This document shows positions 1-6,997 of a DNA stretch of 17,577 nt, one piece after another. The notes beneath the pieces are model-generated. The model was not told the DNA's origin, ran no database searches, and worked only from the letters and a program-made list of their open reading frames with translations. A program made the translations under genes and the position numbers. Position 1 is the stretch's first letter, and each line of letters begins with the position of its first letter. Source of the stretch: Chlorobium sp. (GTDB lineage Bacteria > Bacteroidota > Chlorobiia > Chlorobiales > Chlorobiaceae); contig JANQFD010000119.1 of the NCBI GenBank assembly GCA_028278005.1, forward strand, positions 1-17,577, read 5' to 3'.

Positions 1-701
1 AGCTGATCCTGATCCTCGCTGTAGCGGAGCATGAGGTTTCTTACAAAGCCTTCATGATCCTTTACCGCATAGGGAGTAAGGCCGCTTTCAAGGACAAATT
101 CCCTGGTTACCCCCAGGGCGCGATTCATGCACTCCTTTGCAAGGTAGCAGCGCTCAATCTCGAGCACCTTTTCGAAGTTCCCGGGGGCATGAAATCCAAG
201 AGCGAAATCCTTCGGTTTCTCAAGCACATCCATCTGCAGCTCTTCCGGCATCAGATAGCGTTTACTGGAGCAGGAGAATTCAACCTTGTTCCGGTAGTAG
301 AGCATTGCGGGTGCCGGCAGTACCTGTTTGACATCGATATCCTGCATACCGCCGATATGTACGAGCGCATCCCGAACCTTTTTTTGTTTGTAGCGAAGTT
401 GTGCCTGATAGCTCACATGCATCCACTTGCAACCTCCGCAAACACCGAATACAGGGCATTGAGGATCAACCCTGTCCTGCGAGGGAAAAAGCAGTGTGTC
501 GAGAACCGCTTCGAGGTAAGTCGGCCTGACTTTGATTACCGTTGCCCTTACCGTATCACCCACTGCCAGCATGCCACGAACAAGCACTCCGGTCCCGTTT
601 ACCAGTCTTCCGAAACACTGATCCTTTTCAGCGATATCGGAGATTAAGAGCTCAACCGTTTCACCCTTTTTATATCTGTCCCGCAAGTTTCGCTCTTTCA
701 T
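1..701 (-). CDS. rlmD: 23S rRNA (uracil-5-)-methyltransferase, RlmD/RumA type, 3' end cut off
   Basis: SAM-dependent enzyme of the TrmA/RlmD family; RlmD makes 5-methyluridine at U1939 of 23S rRNA. The first 233 residues are visible and the frame runs off the window at position 1, so the catalytic Rossmann domain is missing. Residues about 10-70 fit a TRAM RNA-binding domain. Cys82, Cys88 and Cys91 in CPVFGVCGGC, with Cys185 in IERC, match the four 4Fe-4S ligands of RlmD; the CPxFGxCGGC spacing favours RlmD over TrmA. YRNKVEFS (about 136-143) is another family motif. The ATG at 699-701 overlaps the TGA of the upstream ROK kinase by four bases (ATGA), so the two are probably translationally coupled. 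The family is certain; the exact target uridine is inferred from the cluster motif. Confidence 0.9.
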   Translation of the reverse strand, partial: MKERNLRDRYKKGETVELLISDIAEKDQCFGRLVNGTGVLVRGMLAVGDTVRATVIKVRPTYLEAVLDTLLFPSQDRVDPQCPVFGVCGGCKWMHVSYQAQLRYKQKKVRDALVHIGGMQDIDVKQVLPAPAMLYYRNKVEFSCSSKRYLMPEELQMDVLEKPKDFALGFHAPGNFEKVLEIERCYLAKECMNRALGVTREFVLESGLTPYAVKDHEGFVRNLMLRYSEDQDQ

Positions 702-1621
702 GCAGACTTTCCGGCAGTTAACAATGCCGCCCCGATGACTCCTGCGCTGTCCCCGAGTTCCGGACGCACAACCGGTATATCGAGAGAGCCGTTAAACAGA
801 TGTTTTTCTACTTCATTTCTGGCAGCAGGGGAGTAAAGTGCTTTCACATTGCCGACACCGCCGCCGATAATAATGATGTGCGGATCGAGAATATTGATAA
901 CCTGTGCAACCGCTTTGCCGAAACCGCCCAGCAGACGTTCGATGGTTTCTGCGGCTGCCTTGTCCTCTTCTGTCGTCGCGGCGATCTCCTTGAGGGATTT
1001 CCACATCCCTCCCGACCGGATGGTATAGAACCGTTCAAGTGCCGGTCCCGACAGAACGGTTTCTACACACCCCTTCTTTCCACAGTAACAAGACTCCCCG
1101 TCAGGCAGCAACTCGTTGTGCCCCCATTCACCGGCAATGCCGTGCGCTCCATGTATGACCGTATCGCCGAACACAATCCCGCCGCCAACCCCGGTTCCGA
1201 GAATAATACCGAAAGCAACATCACTACTCCGCTGGATCGTTTCCCTTCCCGCGCCAAAGAGCGATTCGGCAAGCGTGAAACAGTTTGCATCGTTATCGAG
1301 CTTCACGGGAGTCTGCAGCAGTTCCTCAAGATCGGCATGCAACGGTTTACCGTTCAGGCAGATGGTGTTTGAGTTCTTCAGCAGACCTGTTTCGCAGTCA
1401 ATCCGGCCGGGGGTGCCGATTCCTATATCCCCCGCTGGAGGAAAACCACTTTCATCAGCCAGCATCCGTACCAGTTTTTCAATCCTGGACAGTATATGAC
1501 GATATCCTCCGGAAGCTTCCGTTGGGATCCTCTTTCGAACCAATGGCTGCCGGCGGTCATCAAGAACGGCGCCCTCGATTTTTGTCCCGCCCAGATCTAT
1601 GCCCCAGTAACGTATACTCAA
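698..1621 (-). CDS. ROK family sugar kinase (fructokinase Mak / glucokinase-like)
   Basis: A 307-residue cytoplasmic ATP-dependent hexose kinase of the ROK family. The N-terminal phosphate loop is WGIDLGGTK (residues 6-14). NDAN at 110-113 supplies the likely catalytic Asp111. LGTGVGGG lies at 141-148. The ROK zinc signature is complete: GEWGHN with His168, followed by CYCGKKGC with Cys178, Cys180 and Cys185, then ETVLSG. The C-terminal NILDPHIIIIGGG and GDSAGVIGAA segments are also typical. Overall length and the N-terminal half (IPTE, GIGTPGRID, NSNTICLNGKPL) resemble E. coli Mak fructokinase, so fructose or glucose is the likely substrate, but ROK specificity is hard to read from sequence. 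It overlaps the rlmD start by four bases. The 270-base gap upstream separates it from yidC, so it may have its own promoter. Confidence 0.92.
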   Translation of the reverse strand: MSIRYWGIDLGGTKIEGAVLDDRRQPLVRKRIPTEASGGYRHILSRIEKLVRMLADESGFPPAGDIGIGTPGRIDCETGLLKNSNTICLNGKPLHADLEELLQTPVKLDNDANCFTLAESLFGAGRETIQRSSDVAFGIILGTGVGGGIVFGDTVIHGAHGIAGEWGHNELLPDGESCYCGKKGCVETVLSGPALERFYTIRSGGMWKSLKEIAATTEEDKAAAETIERLLGGFGKAVAQVINILDPHIIIIGGGVGNVKALYSPAARNEVEKHLFNGSLDIPVVRPELGDSAGVIGAALLTAGKSA

Positions 1622-1685
1622 CGCTTTATACTGCCTGGTTAGTTAATGGATCCATGAAAATTCAGTATCGATACGCCCTGCAGAG

Positions 1686-1740
1686 TGCGGTGCAAATCTC
1701 TTCCGGCAAACCGGACAGTCAGTCCTGCCGAGCGCCGCAT
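1686..1740 (+). promoter_or_regulatory. Possible degenerate cobalamin-riboswitch-like fragment
   Basis: The gap between the ROK kinase and yidC has no convincing gene. On the plus strand, GCGGTGCAAATC (about 1687-1698) resembles the CGGTGAAAATCC element of cobalamin riboswitches. About 20 bases later, AGTCAG directly followed by TCCTGCCG resembles the 3' AGTCAGGAGACCTGCC element. The usual central part, including the GCCACTG B12 box, is absent. It is not upstream of any plus-strand gene, since the end of yidC lies on the other strand. It is either a decayed riboswitch or a chance match, and the resemblance was judged by eye only. Confidence 0.18.
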
Positions 1741-1891
1741 CCACAAAACAAACATAACGACTGTTGCCGCAGAATAAGCCGGGAAAAAGTCAGAATAATG
1801 CCGGGGATACCCTGATGTCATCACCTAACGGGTGAGCCTTATGCGTGACCCGCTGGAATCATGCATACAGGCCGGACGACAAGGCTCCGGT

Positions 1892-3658
1892 TCAACGTTT
1901 TTTTCCGCCTTTTTTCTTTTTAGGAGGTTTCGGTGCCGGTTTTGCCGGAGTTATTGCCGGCAGATCTTCTGTCGTGGTTGTTTTGTTGATGTAAAATGTC
2001 TGGGCAATGCTGAACACGTTGAACATCAGATAGTAGAGGCCCAAGCCAGAGGGAAGGTTGTTGAAAAAGAGCAGCATCATGACCGGGAAAATGTACATCA
2101 TGATTTTCATCTGCTCATTTGTCTGCGTGGTCGGCGTGATCTTCTGCTGCAGGTATACCGCTCCACCCATGAGAATCGGGAAAAGTGCGATATGGTCCCC
2201 ATACAGCGGTATGCTGAAACCAAGGTCAAGAATGGAATCCGGCAAGGAAAGGTCCTTCGCCCAGAGGAAGGACTGTTGACGCAGCTCTATGGAGGAACGG
2301 AACACATAAAACATTGCAAAAAGCAGTGGCATCTGCAGAAGAACCGGAAGGCACCCGCCCAAGGGATTGACACCGGCTTCCTTGTATATCCTCCCGAGTT
2401 CGCTCTGCATTTTTTGGGGATTGTCCTTGTACTTTTCCTGCAGCTCTTTCATCATCGGCTGGAGCGCCGCCATCTTTTTCATCGACTTCGTCGAAGCCAT
2501 GGTCAGCGGATAGGTTACAACCTTGATCAAGAGGGCGAATATGATGATGATCAGCCCGTAGTTATTGATGAATGTGTTAAGCAGGTTGAAAATCGGCAGA
2601 ATGATAAATTCTGCAAAAGGCCTGGTCAGCCAGTCCCATCCGAAATCCATGATCTTTTCAAGATTCACGTCCAGAGAATGCAGCACATTGTAATCAATCG
2701 GACCGACATAAAGAGAAAGGGCCTCCTTGTGGGAACTTTTGCCCTGCGGGAATTTGAATTTCAGCGCAGCAGTATAATTTTCAAATGTTTCCCCCGCTTT
2801 ACGGCTTCCACTCAGATACACGCCTTCAGTCGGAGAGACAGGGATCAGTGAGGCCACAAAATATTTCGTTCTCACTGCAATCCATTTGGCAACTCCTGAC
2901 TGTTCTTCACGGTAATCTTTGCTGGAATCACCTGCATCGAGCTTGAGGAGACTTCCCCCCATATATGCCGATGCCCAGGAGTTCTGCACTTCGTCTTCGG
3001 AATTTTTCTCGGAATGCAAAAGACCGCCATCCCATTCAATCTGGTACTCATTTCCCGGCAAAAGCCCGTCAAAACCGGTCAGCTGTACATCATAGCCTAT
3101 TGCATATTCATCACCGGTAAATGTATAGACAATGGTTATGTTTCTGCCCGGAGCGACATCGAGCCTGTAGGTTAATGAGTATGAATCCTCTCCTGAAAGA
3201 ACGACTTCACTCTGATTATCAGATGCGGCAAAAAACAAATCCCTTGTATCGATTTTTTTGCCGTCACGGGTCTGAAAAAATAGCGAGAGCGCACCGCTGT
3301 CAACATTCTTCACCAGGTCAAACCGTTCCCTGTCAGAATCGAAATGCTCCTTTAACACCATTGACTTCAAGGTTGCACCACGGGAAGAAAGCACAGCGGT
3401 AAACAGCTCGTTGTCTATGGTAATCAGCTTTTCCGTGCCTTCTGCAGCAACGGCAAATTCGCCGAAATTGTCTGCGGCACCACCGCCCTCCTGTATGATT
3501 GCATCATTTCCACTACCATCTTCCTGACTTTCCCGGACCATGGACACATCTTCTCTTGCGCTGTCTTCTAAAGGCTTTCTTTCAGGGACCATAAACTGCA
3601 TCCATACAATCATGATCAAACCTATCAGCACAAGTCCTATTACAGAATTTCTATCCAT
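1892..3658 (-). CDS. yidC: Membrane protein insertase YidC
   Basis: Inner-membrane insertase and chaperone of the YidC/Oxa1/Alb3 family, 588 residues, of the long Gram-negative type. Residues about 5-23 form the N-terminal membrane anchor. Residues about 75-320 are the periplasmic beta-rich domain. Residues about 350-555 hold the conserved five-helix core, with YPLT at 383-386, LQPMMKELQEKY after it, and the GVNPLGGCLPVLLQMP hairpin around 429-444. Lys379, just before VVTYPLT, takes the place of the groove arginine (Arg366) of E. coli YidC, so the positive charge is kept. The tail is very basic (KPPKKKKGGKKR), fitting ribosome contact. Its ATG shares one base with the yidD stop (TAATG), so coupling is likely. 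It is the last gene of the rpmH-rnpA-yidD-yidC cluster. Confidence 0.98.
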   Translation of the reverse strand: MDRNSVIGLVLIGLIMIVWMQFMVPERKPLEDSAREDVSMVRESQEDGSGNDAIIQEGGGAADNFGEFAVAAEGTEKLITIDNELFTAVLSSRGATLKSMVLKEHFDSDRERFDLVKNVDSGALSLFFQTRDGKKIDTRDLFFAASDNQSEVVLSGEDSYSLTYRLDVAPGRNITIVYTFTGDEYAIGYDVQLTGFDGLLPGNEYQIEWDGGLLHSEKNSEDEVQNSWASAYMGGSLLKLDAGDSSKDYREEQSGVAKWIAVRTKYFVASLIPVSPTEGVYLSGSRKAGETFENYTAALKFKFPQGKSSHKEALSLYVGPIDYNVLHSLDVNLEKIMDFGWDWLTRPFAEFIILPIFNLLNTFINNYGLIIIIFALLIKVVTYPLTMASTKSMKKMAALQPMMKELQEKYKDNPQKMQSELGRIYKEAGVNPLGGCLPVLLQMPLLFAMFYVFRSSIELRQQSFLWAKDLSLPDSILDLGFSIPLYGDHIALFPILMGGAVYLQQKITPTTQTNEQMKIMMYIFPVMMLLFFNNLPSGLGLYYLMFNVFSIAQTFYINKTTTTEDLPAITPAKPAPKPPKKKKGGKKR

Positions 3659-3939
3659 TATGTCCCTTCTTTAGAGTTTATTTTATCCATGGACTGCGGC
3701 ACCGGATCGTATCCCCCTTTGGAAAAAGGATTACAACGCAGCAGACGCCAAACGGTCAGCCACAGCGCAAAAAAGAAATTATGGGTTCTGAACGCTTCAA
3801 GCGCATAACTTGAGCAGGTAGGATAAAATCGGCAGGACGGACCTAACAATGGAGAAATATATGACCGGTAGAACTTGATCAGAAGAATCGGCACCTGGTT
3901 GATGATTTTCCAGAAAGCATTGAGTTCCATGATACTCAT
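3658..3939 (-). CDS. yidD: Membrane protein insertion efficiency factor YidD
   Basis: A 93-residue protein of the YidD (DUF37) family, a small membrane-associated protein that helps Sec/YidC-dependent insertion. The diagnostic core is visible: FYRSYISPLLGPSCRFYPTC (residues 23-42), then SSYALEAFRTHN, WRLLRCNPFSKGGYDPVP near the end, with cysteines at 36, 42 and 69. An amphipathic stretch near residues 10-25 may bind the membrane. The usual family length is 70-100 residues. It lies between rnpA and yidC, the standard order in most bacteria, and overlaps the yidC start by one base. The start at 3939 gives MSIMELNAF; a second ATG three codons in is also possible. Confidence 0.96.
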   Translation of the reverse strand: MSIMELNAFWKIINQVPILLIKFYRSYISPLLGPSCRFYPTCSSYALEAFRTHNFFFALWLTVWRLLRCNPFSKGGYDPVPQSMDKINSKEGT

Positions 3940-3996
3940 TTTAACGGGAACAGGTTCACATGATTCAAACGCGGTCTTTTGCAGGAAAAAACAGGC

Positions 3997-4440
3997 TTAA
4001 CCGGGGCTCATCCTCACCACTCCCTCCAGTAAACTTCGTATTTCTTTTCTGAAACGTTCAGGTGAAGGCTTTACCGTTTCCCTTCCGATGTACATAAACG
4101 CCATGCCCAGTACTTGATTGCCGCCGCCTGTATGTTTGCCTGCACACTTGATGGCAGCTGTCTTCTCATGCCTGTATGCTTCTTTCATCAATCTCTTTAT
4201 TCTGTTGCGGCTGACTGCATCGGATATGTTTTTTTTGCCGACAACAAAAAGGACTTGTGGAAGAGACAGCTGCACTTGCTCAAAACCATCGAGTTCGAGC
4301 GGGGCAAACAATACTTTAATAAATTGTCCCCTGACACTGCGGGCTGAACTGAAAAGCTTTGATACCGGTTTACTCCCCCTGAGTATCTCATACTTTTTCA
4401 ACGACTGGCCATGCCTGTGCTTCAAAGCGTCGAGGGACAT
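3997..4440 (-). CDS. rnpA: Ribonuclease P protein component
   Basis: Protein subunit of RNase P, which works with the catalytic M1 RNA to remove 5' leaders from precursor tRNAs. It has 147 residues, slightly long for the family (usually about 110-130). The RNR box is clear: SRNRIKRLMKEAYR at residues 77-90, preceded by LFVVGKK. The N-terminal LKKYEILRG corresponds to the family's L-K-x-x-x-R-G element. The start at 4440 is supported by a purine-rich AGTAGGGGAAAAGG sequence just upstream, in the 11-base gap after rpmH. The C-terminal extension ends RSLLEGVVRMSPG. The rpmH-rnpA adjacency is nearly universal. The RNase P RNA gene is not in this window. Confidence 0.96.
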   Translation of the reverse strand: MSLDALKHRHGQSLKKYEILRGSKPVSKLFSSARSVRGQFIKVLFAPLELDGFEQVQLSLPQVLFVVGKKNISDAVSRNRIKRLMKEAYRHEKTAAIKCAGKHTGGGNQVLGMAFMYIGRETVKPSPERFRKEIRSLLEGVVRMSPG

Positions 4441-4451
4441 TACCTTTTCCC

Positions 4452-4613
4452 CTACTTCTTGCGATCTCCCATACTGCTGCTGACAGAGAGCGAGTGGCGG
4501 CCTTTCGCCCTTCGTGATGCAATAATCCTCCGCCCGTTCTTTGTCGACATACGCTGACGGAAACCGTGCTTGTTTCGCCTCTTTCGGTTATGCGGCTGAA
4601 ATGTTCTTTTCAT
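4452..4613 (-). CDS. rpmH: 50S ribosomal protein L34
   Basis: A short gene of 53 codons plus stop (TAG at 4452-4454). The product begins MKRTFQPHNRKRRNKHGFR and continues QRMSTKNGRRIIASRRAKGR, which aligns with L34 throughout. L34 is a small basic protein of the large ribosomal subunit that binds 23S rRNA. The C-terminal tail (HSLSVSSSMGDRKK) is about eight residues longer than in E. coli. A ribosome binding site, GAGGAG, lies about 10 bases upstream of the ATG on the minus strand. It is the first gene of the leftward cluster and is transcribed away from the putative origin. Its promoter should lie in 4614-4750, but no strong -35/-10 pair stands out. Confidence 0.97.
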   Translation of the reverse strand: MKRTFQPHNRKRRNKHGFRQRMSTKNGRRIIASRRAKGRHSLSVSSSMGDRKK

Positions 4614-4869
4614 AGGAAAACACTCCTCGTTATTCTCATAAATTTACTCAACCTAAAATAAGCGTTTCAGGCCGTCACAAAAAAGCACCGGATAACAAGA
4701 GGTACCGCATCAAGCAAAATAACGGTATTCTGTAATTAACACTTGTCTTAGGCTGCCATCGGCACGGCTCTGACATTCACCTGAATCAGGCAAAGAAATA
4801 CAGGGCAATGAATTTAGCACAATCATTCATCAAATCCAACCGAACAACGGGGCTTTTTCAAGGAAAAAA

Positions 4870-5150
4870 GGACAATTATCAACACACAGGAAACTGAATT
4901 TATCAACATGTGGATAACTTGTGGATAAAAAAATTCGACTCCCCGCAAGCGCGCATAAAACCTGCTCCTAAAACTGCCAAAACAATGTTGACAAACATCA
5001 GGCAGGAAATATTTAAATCATTATATTATATATATATAGCATGTTGATAACACACGGGCTCGCTTAGCGTGATTTGACTGATTTTTTTCGCTTGACGAAT
5101 TGTTTTTTATCAACTGAAAAATGTAATTTATGAGCAACAAATGTTGATGA
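4870..5150. other. Putative chromosomal origin of replication (oriC) upstream of dnaA
   Basis: The 589-base non-coding gap between divergent rpmH and dnaA carries the expected oriC parts. Two perfect DnaA boxes (TGTGGATAA, reverse of TTATCCACA) lie in tandem at 4909-4917 and 4920-4928. One-mismatch boxes are TTATCAACA at 4876-4884 and 4900-4908, the latter abutting a perfect box head to head, and TGTTGATAA at 5042-5050. Weaker ones are TTATCAACT at 5107-5115 and TGTTGACAA at 4986-4994. An AT-only stretch runs about 5007-5038, including alternating TA at about 5026-5038, and ends next to the 5042 box: a good DNA-unwinding element. Gene strands diverge from here on both sides. The part from 4614 to 4870 has no visible gene or strong site and probably holds the rpmH promoter. 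TTGAC elements at 5074 and 5092 could belong to a dnaA promoter. Confidence 0.85.
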
Positions 5151-5202
5151 TTTGTTCCCAACCCCCTGCAACTGAACGACAAGTTCCAAAACAGAGAGTT
5201 TC

Positions 5203-6666
5203 ATGGCCCTTTCATTGCAAAGTGAAGCAGTTCTAAACATTTCCGATGTAGACCCTTTAAAAATGGAAACCGCACAGAGCGTATGGAATGCCTGTCTTGA
5301 AGTAATTAAAAACAAGATAAACGACCAGTCATTTGACACATGGTTCAAGCCTATCATCCCTTTTCAATACAGCGGTAACGAGTTGACCATTCAGGTGCCG
5401 AGCCAGTTTTTTTTCGAATGGATCGAAGAAAATTTCTCTTCCCAGCTGAAACATGCCCTCAATGAAGTTTTAGGCTCCGATGGCAAACTGGTCTACCAGA
5501 TTGTTATGGACAAGTCTCAGGAGCATCCGGTAACCATTGAGCTTCCTCATCAGAATATTGTAAAAACGGAGCATGGCAAAGGGATTACAGAATCCAAGGA
5601 CAGAGCGTTTCTGGAGAGGTTCCGCACAAAATTCGAGAATCAGATCAATAAAAACTATACGTTCGAAACGCTCATCAGGGGGGATTGCAATTCACTGGCC
5701 TTCGCAGCCTCAAGATCTGTATCGCAAAATCCGGGACAGGGCGCCTTTAATCCTCTGGTCATTTACGGTGGAGTGGGCCTGGGAAAAACGCATATGGTCC
5801 AGGCAATAGGCAACGAGGTTCGCGAAAAGTTCAAATCCAAATATGTCCTGTATGTATCAAGCGAGAAATTTGCCTTCGATTTTGTCAACGCCATTCAAAA
5901 CGGCAGCATAAAAGATTTTTCAGAGTTCTACAAAAAAGTAGACGTTCTGATCATCGATGACATACAGTTCTTTGCCGGCAAGGAAAAAACACAGGAAGAA
6001 ATATTTCACATCTTCAACACCCTGCATCAATCGAACAAACAGATAATATTCTCATCCGACAGGCCAATCAAGGAGATCAAGGGGATTGAAGACCGGCTTA
6101 TATCGAGATTCAACTGGGGGTTATCGGCCGATATCCAGCCACCGGATTATGAAACAAGAAAGGCCATCATTCAAAGTAAACTGAAACAGAACGGTGTCGA
6201 GCTTGATGAAAACGTTATCGATTTTATTGCAACAAATGTCACACAAAATGTCAGGGAGCTGGAAGGATGCATAGTAAAACTGCTTGCCGCCCGTTCGCTG
6301 GTAAACCAGGAAATCGACCTTTCCTTTACCAAGTCGACACTCAAGGACATTATAAGAATACAATCCAAGCAGCTGAGCCTTGAAATAATTGAAAAAGCTG
6401 TATGCTCCTATTTTTCCATTACGCCGAACGATATCAAAGGGAAATCGAAGAAAAAAGAAATAGCATCCGGGCGACAGATTGCCATGTACCTGTGCAAGGA
6501 AATGACTGATTCATCCCTGAAAACAATTGGACTGCATTTCGGAGGACGAGACCACTCCACAGTAATCCATGCATACAACACTATTCATAAAAAAATACAG
6601 AAGTCAACCGAAATAAGAGGGCATATTGAAGAGCTGAAAAAGCGGATAGAAATCATGTCCATCTGA
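5203..6666 (+). CDS. dnaA: Chromosomal replication initiator protein DnaA
   Basis: AAA+ ATPase that binds DnaA boxes and opens oriC. It has 487 residues and all four domains: domain I at about 24-105 (SVWNACLEVIKNKI, SFDTWFKP), a short linker, the AAA+ domain at about 150-370, and a DNA-binding domain at about 380-487. Walker A is GGVGLGKT (189-196), Walker B IIDDIQFF (250-257), and the arginine-finger region LISRFNWG (299-306). The C-terminal signature GLHFGGRDHSTV (443-454) is the helix-turn-helix that reads the box. The ATG at 5203 has only a weak purine-rich upstream site; ATG at 5263 (METAQSVW) would give a product closer to the usual N-terminus and is a real alternative. The start of the gene lies next to oriC. 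Confidence 0.97.
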   Translation: MALSLQSEAVLNISDVDPLKMETAQSVWNACLEVIKNKINDQSFDTWFKPIIPFQYSGNELTIQVPSQFFFEWIEENFSSQLKHALNEVLGSDGKLVYQIVMDKSQEHPVTIELPHQNIVKTEHGKGITESKDRAFLERFRTKFENQINKNYTFETLIRGDCNSLAFAASRSVSQNPGQGAFNPLVIYGGVGLGKTHMVQAIGNEVREKFKSKYVLYVSSEKFAFDFVNAIQNGSIKDFSEFYKKVDVLIIDDIQFFAGKEKTQEEIFHIFNTLHQSNKQIIFSSDRPIKEIKGIEDRLISRFNWGLSADIQPPDYETRKAIIQSKLKQNGVELDENVIDFIATNVTQNVRELEGCIVKLLAARSLVNQEIDLSFTKSTLKDIIRIQSKQLSLEIIEKAVCSYFSITPNDIKGKSKKKEIASGRQIAMYLCKEMTDSSLKTIGLHFGGRDHSTVIHAYNTIHKKIQKSTEIRGHIEELKKRIEIMSI

Positions 6667-6997
6667 ATCTGCCGAAAACCGTGATCGACAGTTTTCGATA
6701 CCTTGTTTCAGCGATTTTCAGATGTTCATATTCTGTGTATACCTTGTGCACAAATCAAAGTTAAAGGAGCCACTTATTCACATGGAGTCAAAAATGGAAG
6801 CAGTCGGTTAAACGGGTATGTTGGTAAAAGGTGTTTTTTACCAACATATTGCCAACATGCATCAACAACGGGAAAAATCACATAATTCATTACATTAGAA
6901 TAAGTTATAATAATAACGAATCAGGTAATCCAGATTTCCACACACTCAATAACAACAACAAATTTTTTAAATACATAATAAATAGAAGAGTGTTACA
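6667..6997. promoter_or_regulatory. dnaA-dnaN intergenic region with DnaA box and palindromes
   Basis: This 331-base gap has no convincing gene. It holds TTATTCACA at 6774-6782, which fits the TTATNCACA DnaA-box consensus, and a 10-bp palindrome TTGTGCACAA at 6744-6753 that is box-like on both strands. A weak hairpin (CGAAAAC/GTTTTCG, 6673-6697) lies just after dnaA but lacks a T-run. The end is AT-rich, with TATAAT at 6906-6911 as a candidate -10 for dnaN, though no good -35 was found. A purine-rich GAAGAG lies about 8 bases before the dnaN ATG. The size and contents suggest that dnaN can be transcribed on its own and that DnaA may bind here as well as upstream of dnaA. Confidence 0.5.
6817..6848. 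repeat. Perfect 13-bp inverted repeat between dnaA and dnaN
   Basis: TATGTTGGTAAAA at 6817-6829 is followed, after six bases, by its exact reverse complement TTTTACCAACATA at 6836-6848. A further direct copy of the core CCAACAT occurs at 6852-6858, 11 bases after the copy at 6841-6847. No T-run follows, so a simple intrinsic terminator is unlikely. It could be a binding site for a dimeric protein, a transcript hairpin in the dnaN leader, or part of the origin architecture. Confidence 0.8.

Noticed and set aside
54..647. 197-codon plus-strand open frame
   Set aside because: It is antisense to the truncated RlmD gene, whose cluster and TRAM motifs are clear on the minus strand.
1639..1824. 61-codon minus-strand open frame between the ROK kinase and yidC
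   Set aside because: No ribosome site, no recognisable domain and an odd composition; it overlaps the possible riboswitch fragment.
1826..1880. TPP-riboswitch-like GGGTGAG...ACCC pattern
   Set aside because: The CTGAGA and GAACCTGAT elements are missing; only short G/C pairings match.
1832..2851. 339-codon plus-strand open frame opposite yidC
   Set aside because: It is fully antisense to the well-supported yidC, its product is rich in His, Arg and Cys with no recognisable domain, and it is explained by the codon use of yidC.
5074..5127. dnaA promoter with TTGACT or TTGACG as -35
   Set aside because: Neither has a good -10 at 16-18 bases, and the region overlaps DnaA-box-like sequence, so no promoter is called.
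6703..6885. 60-codon plus-strand open frame between dnaA and dnaN
   Set aside because: It spans a DnaA box and the 13-bp inverted repeat and has no family-like sequence.
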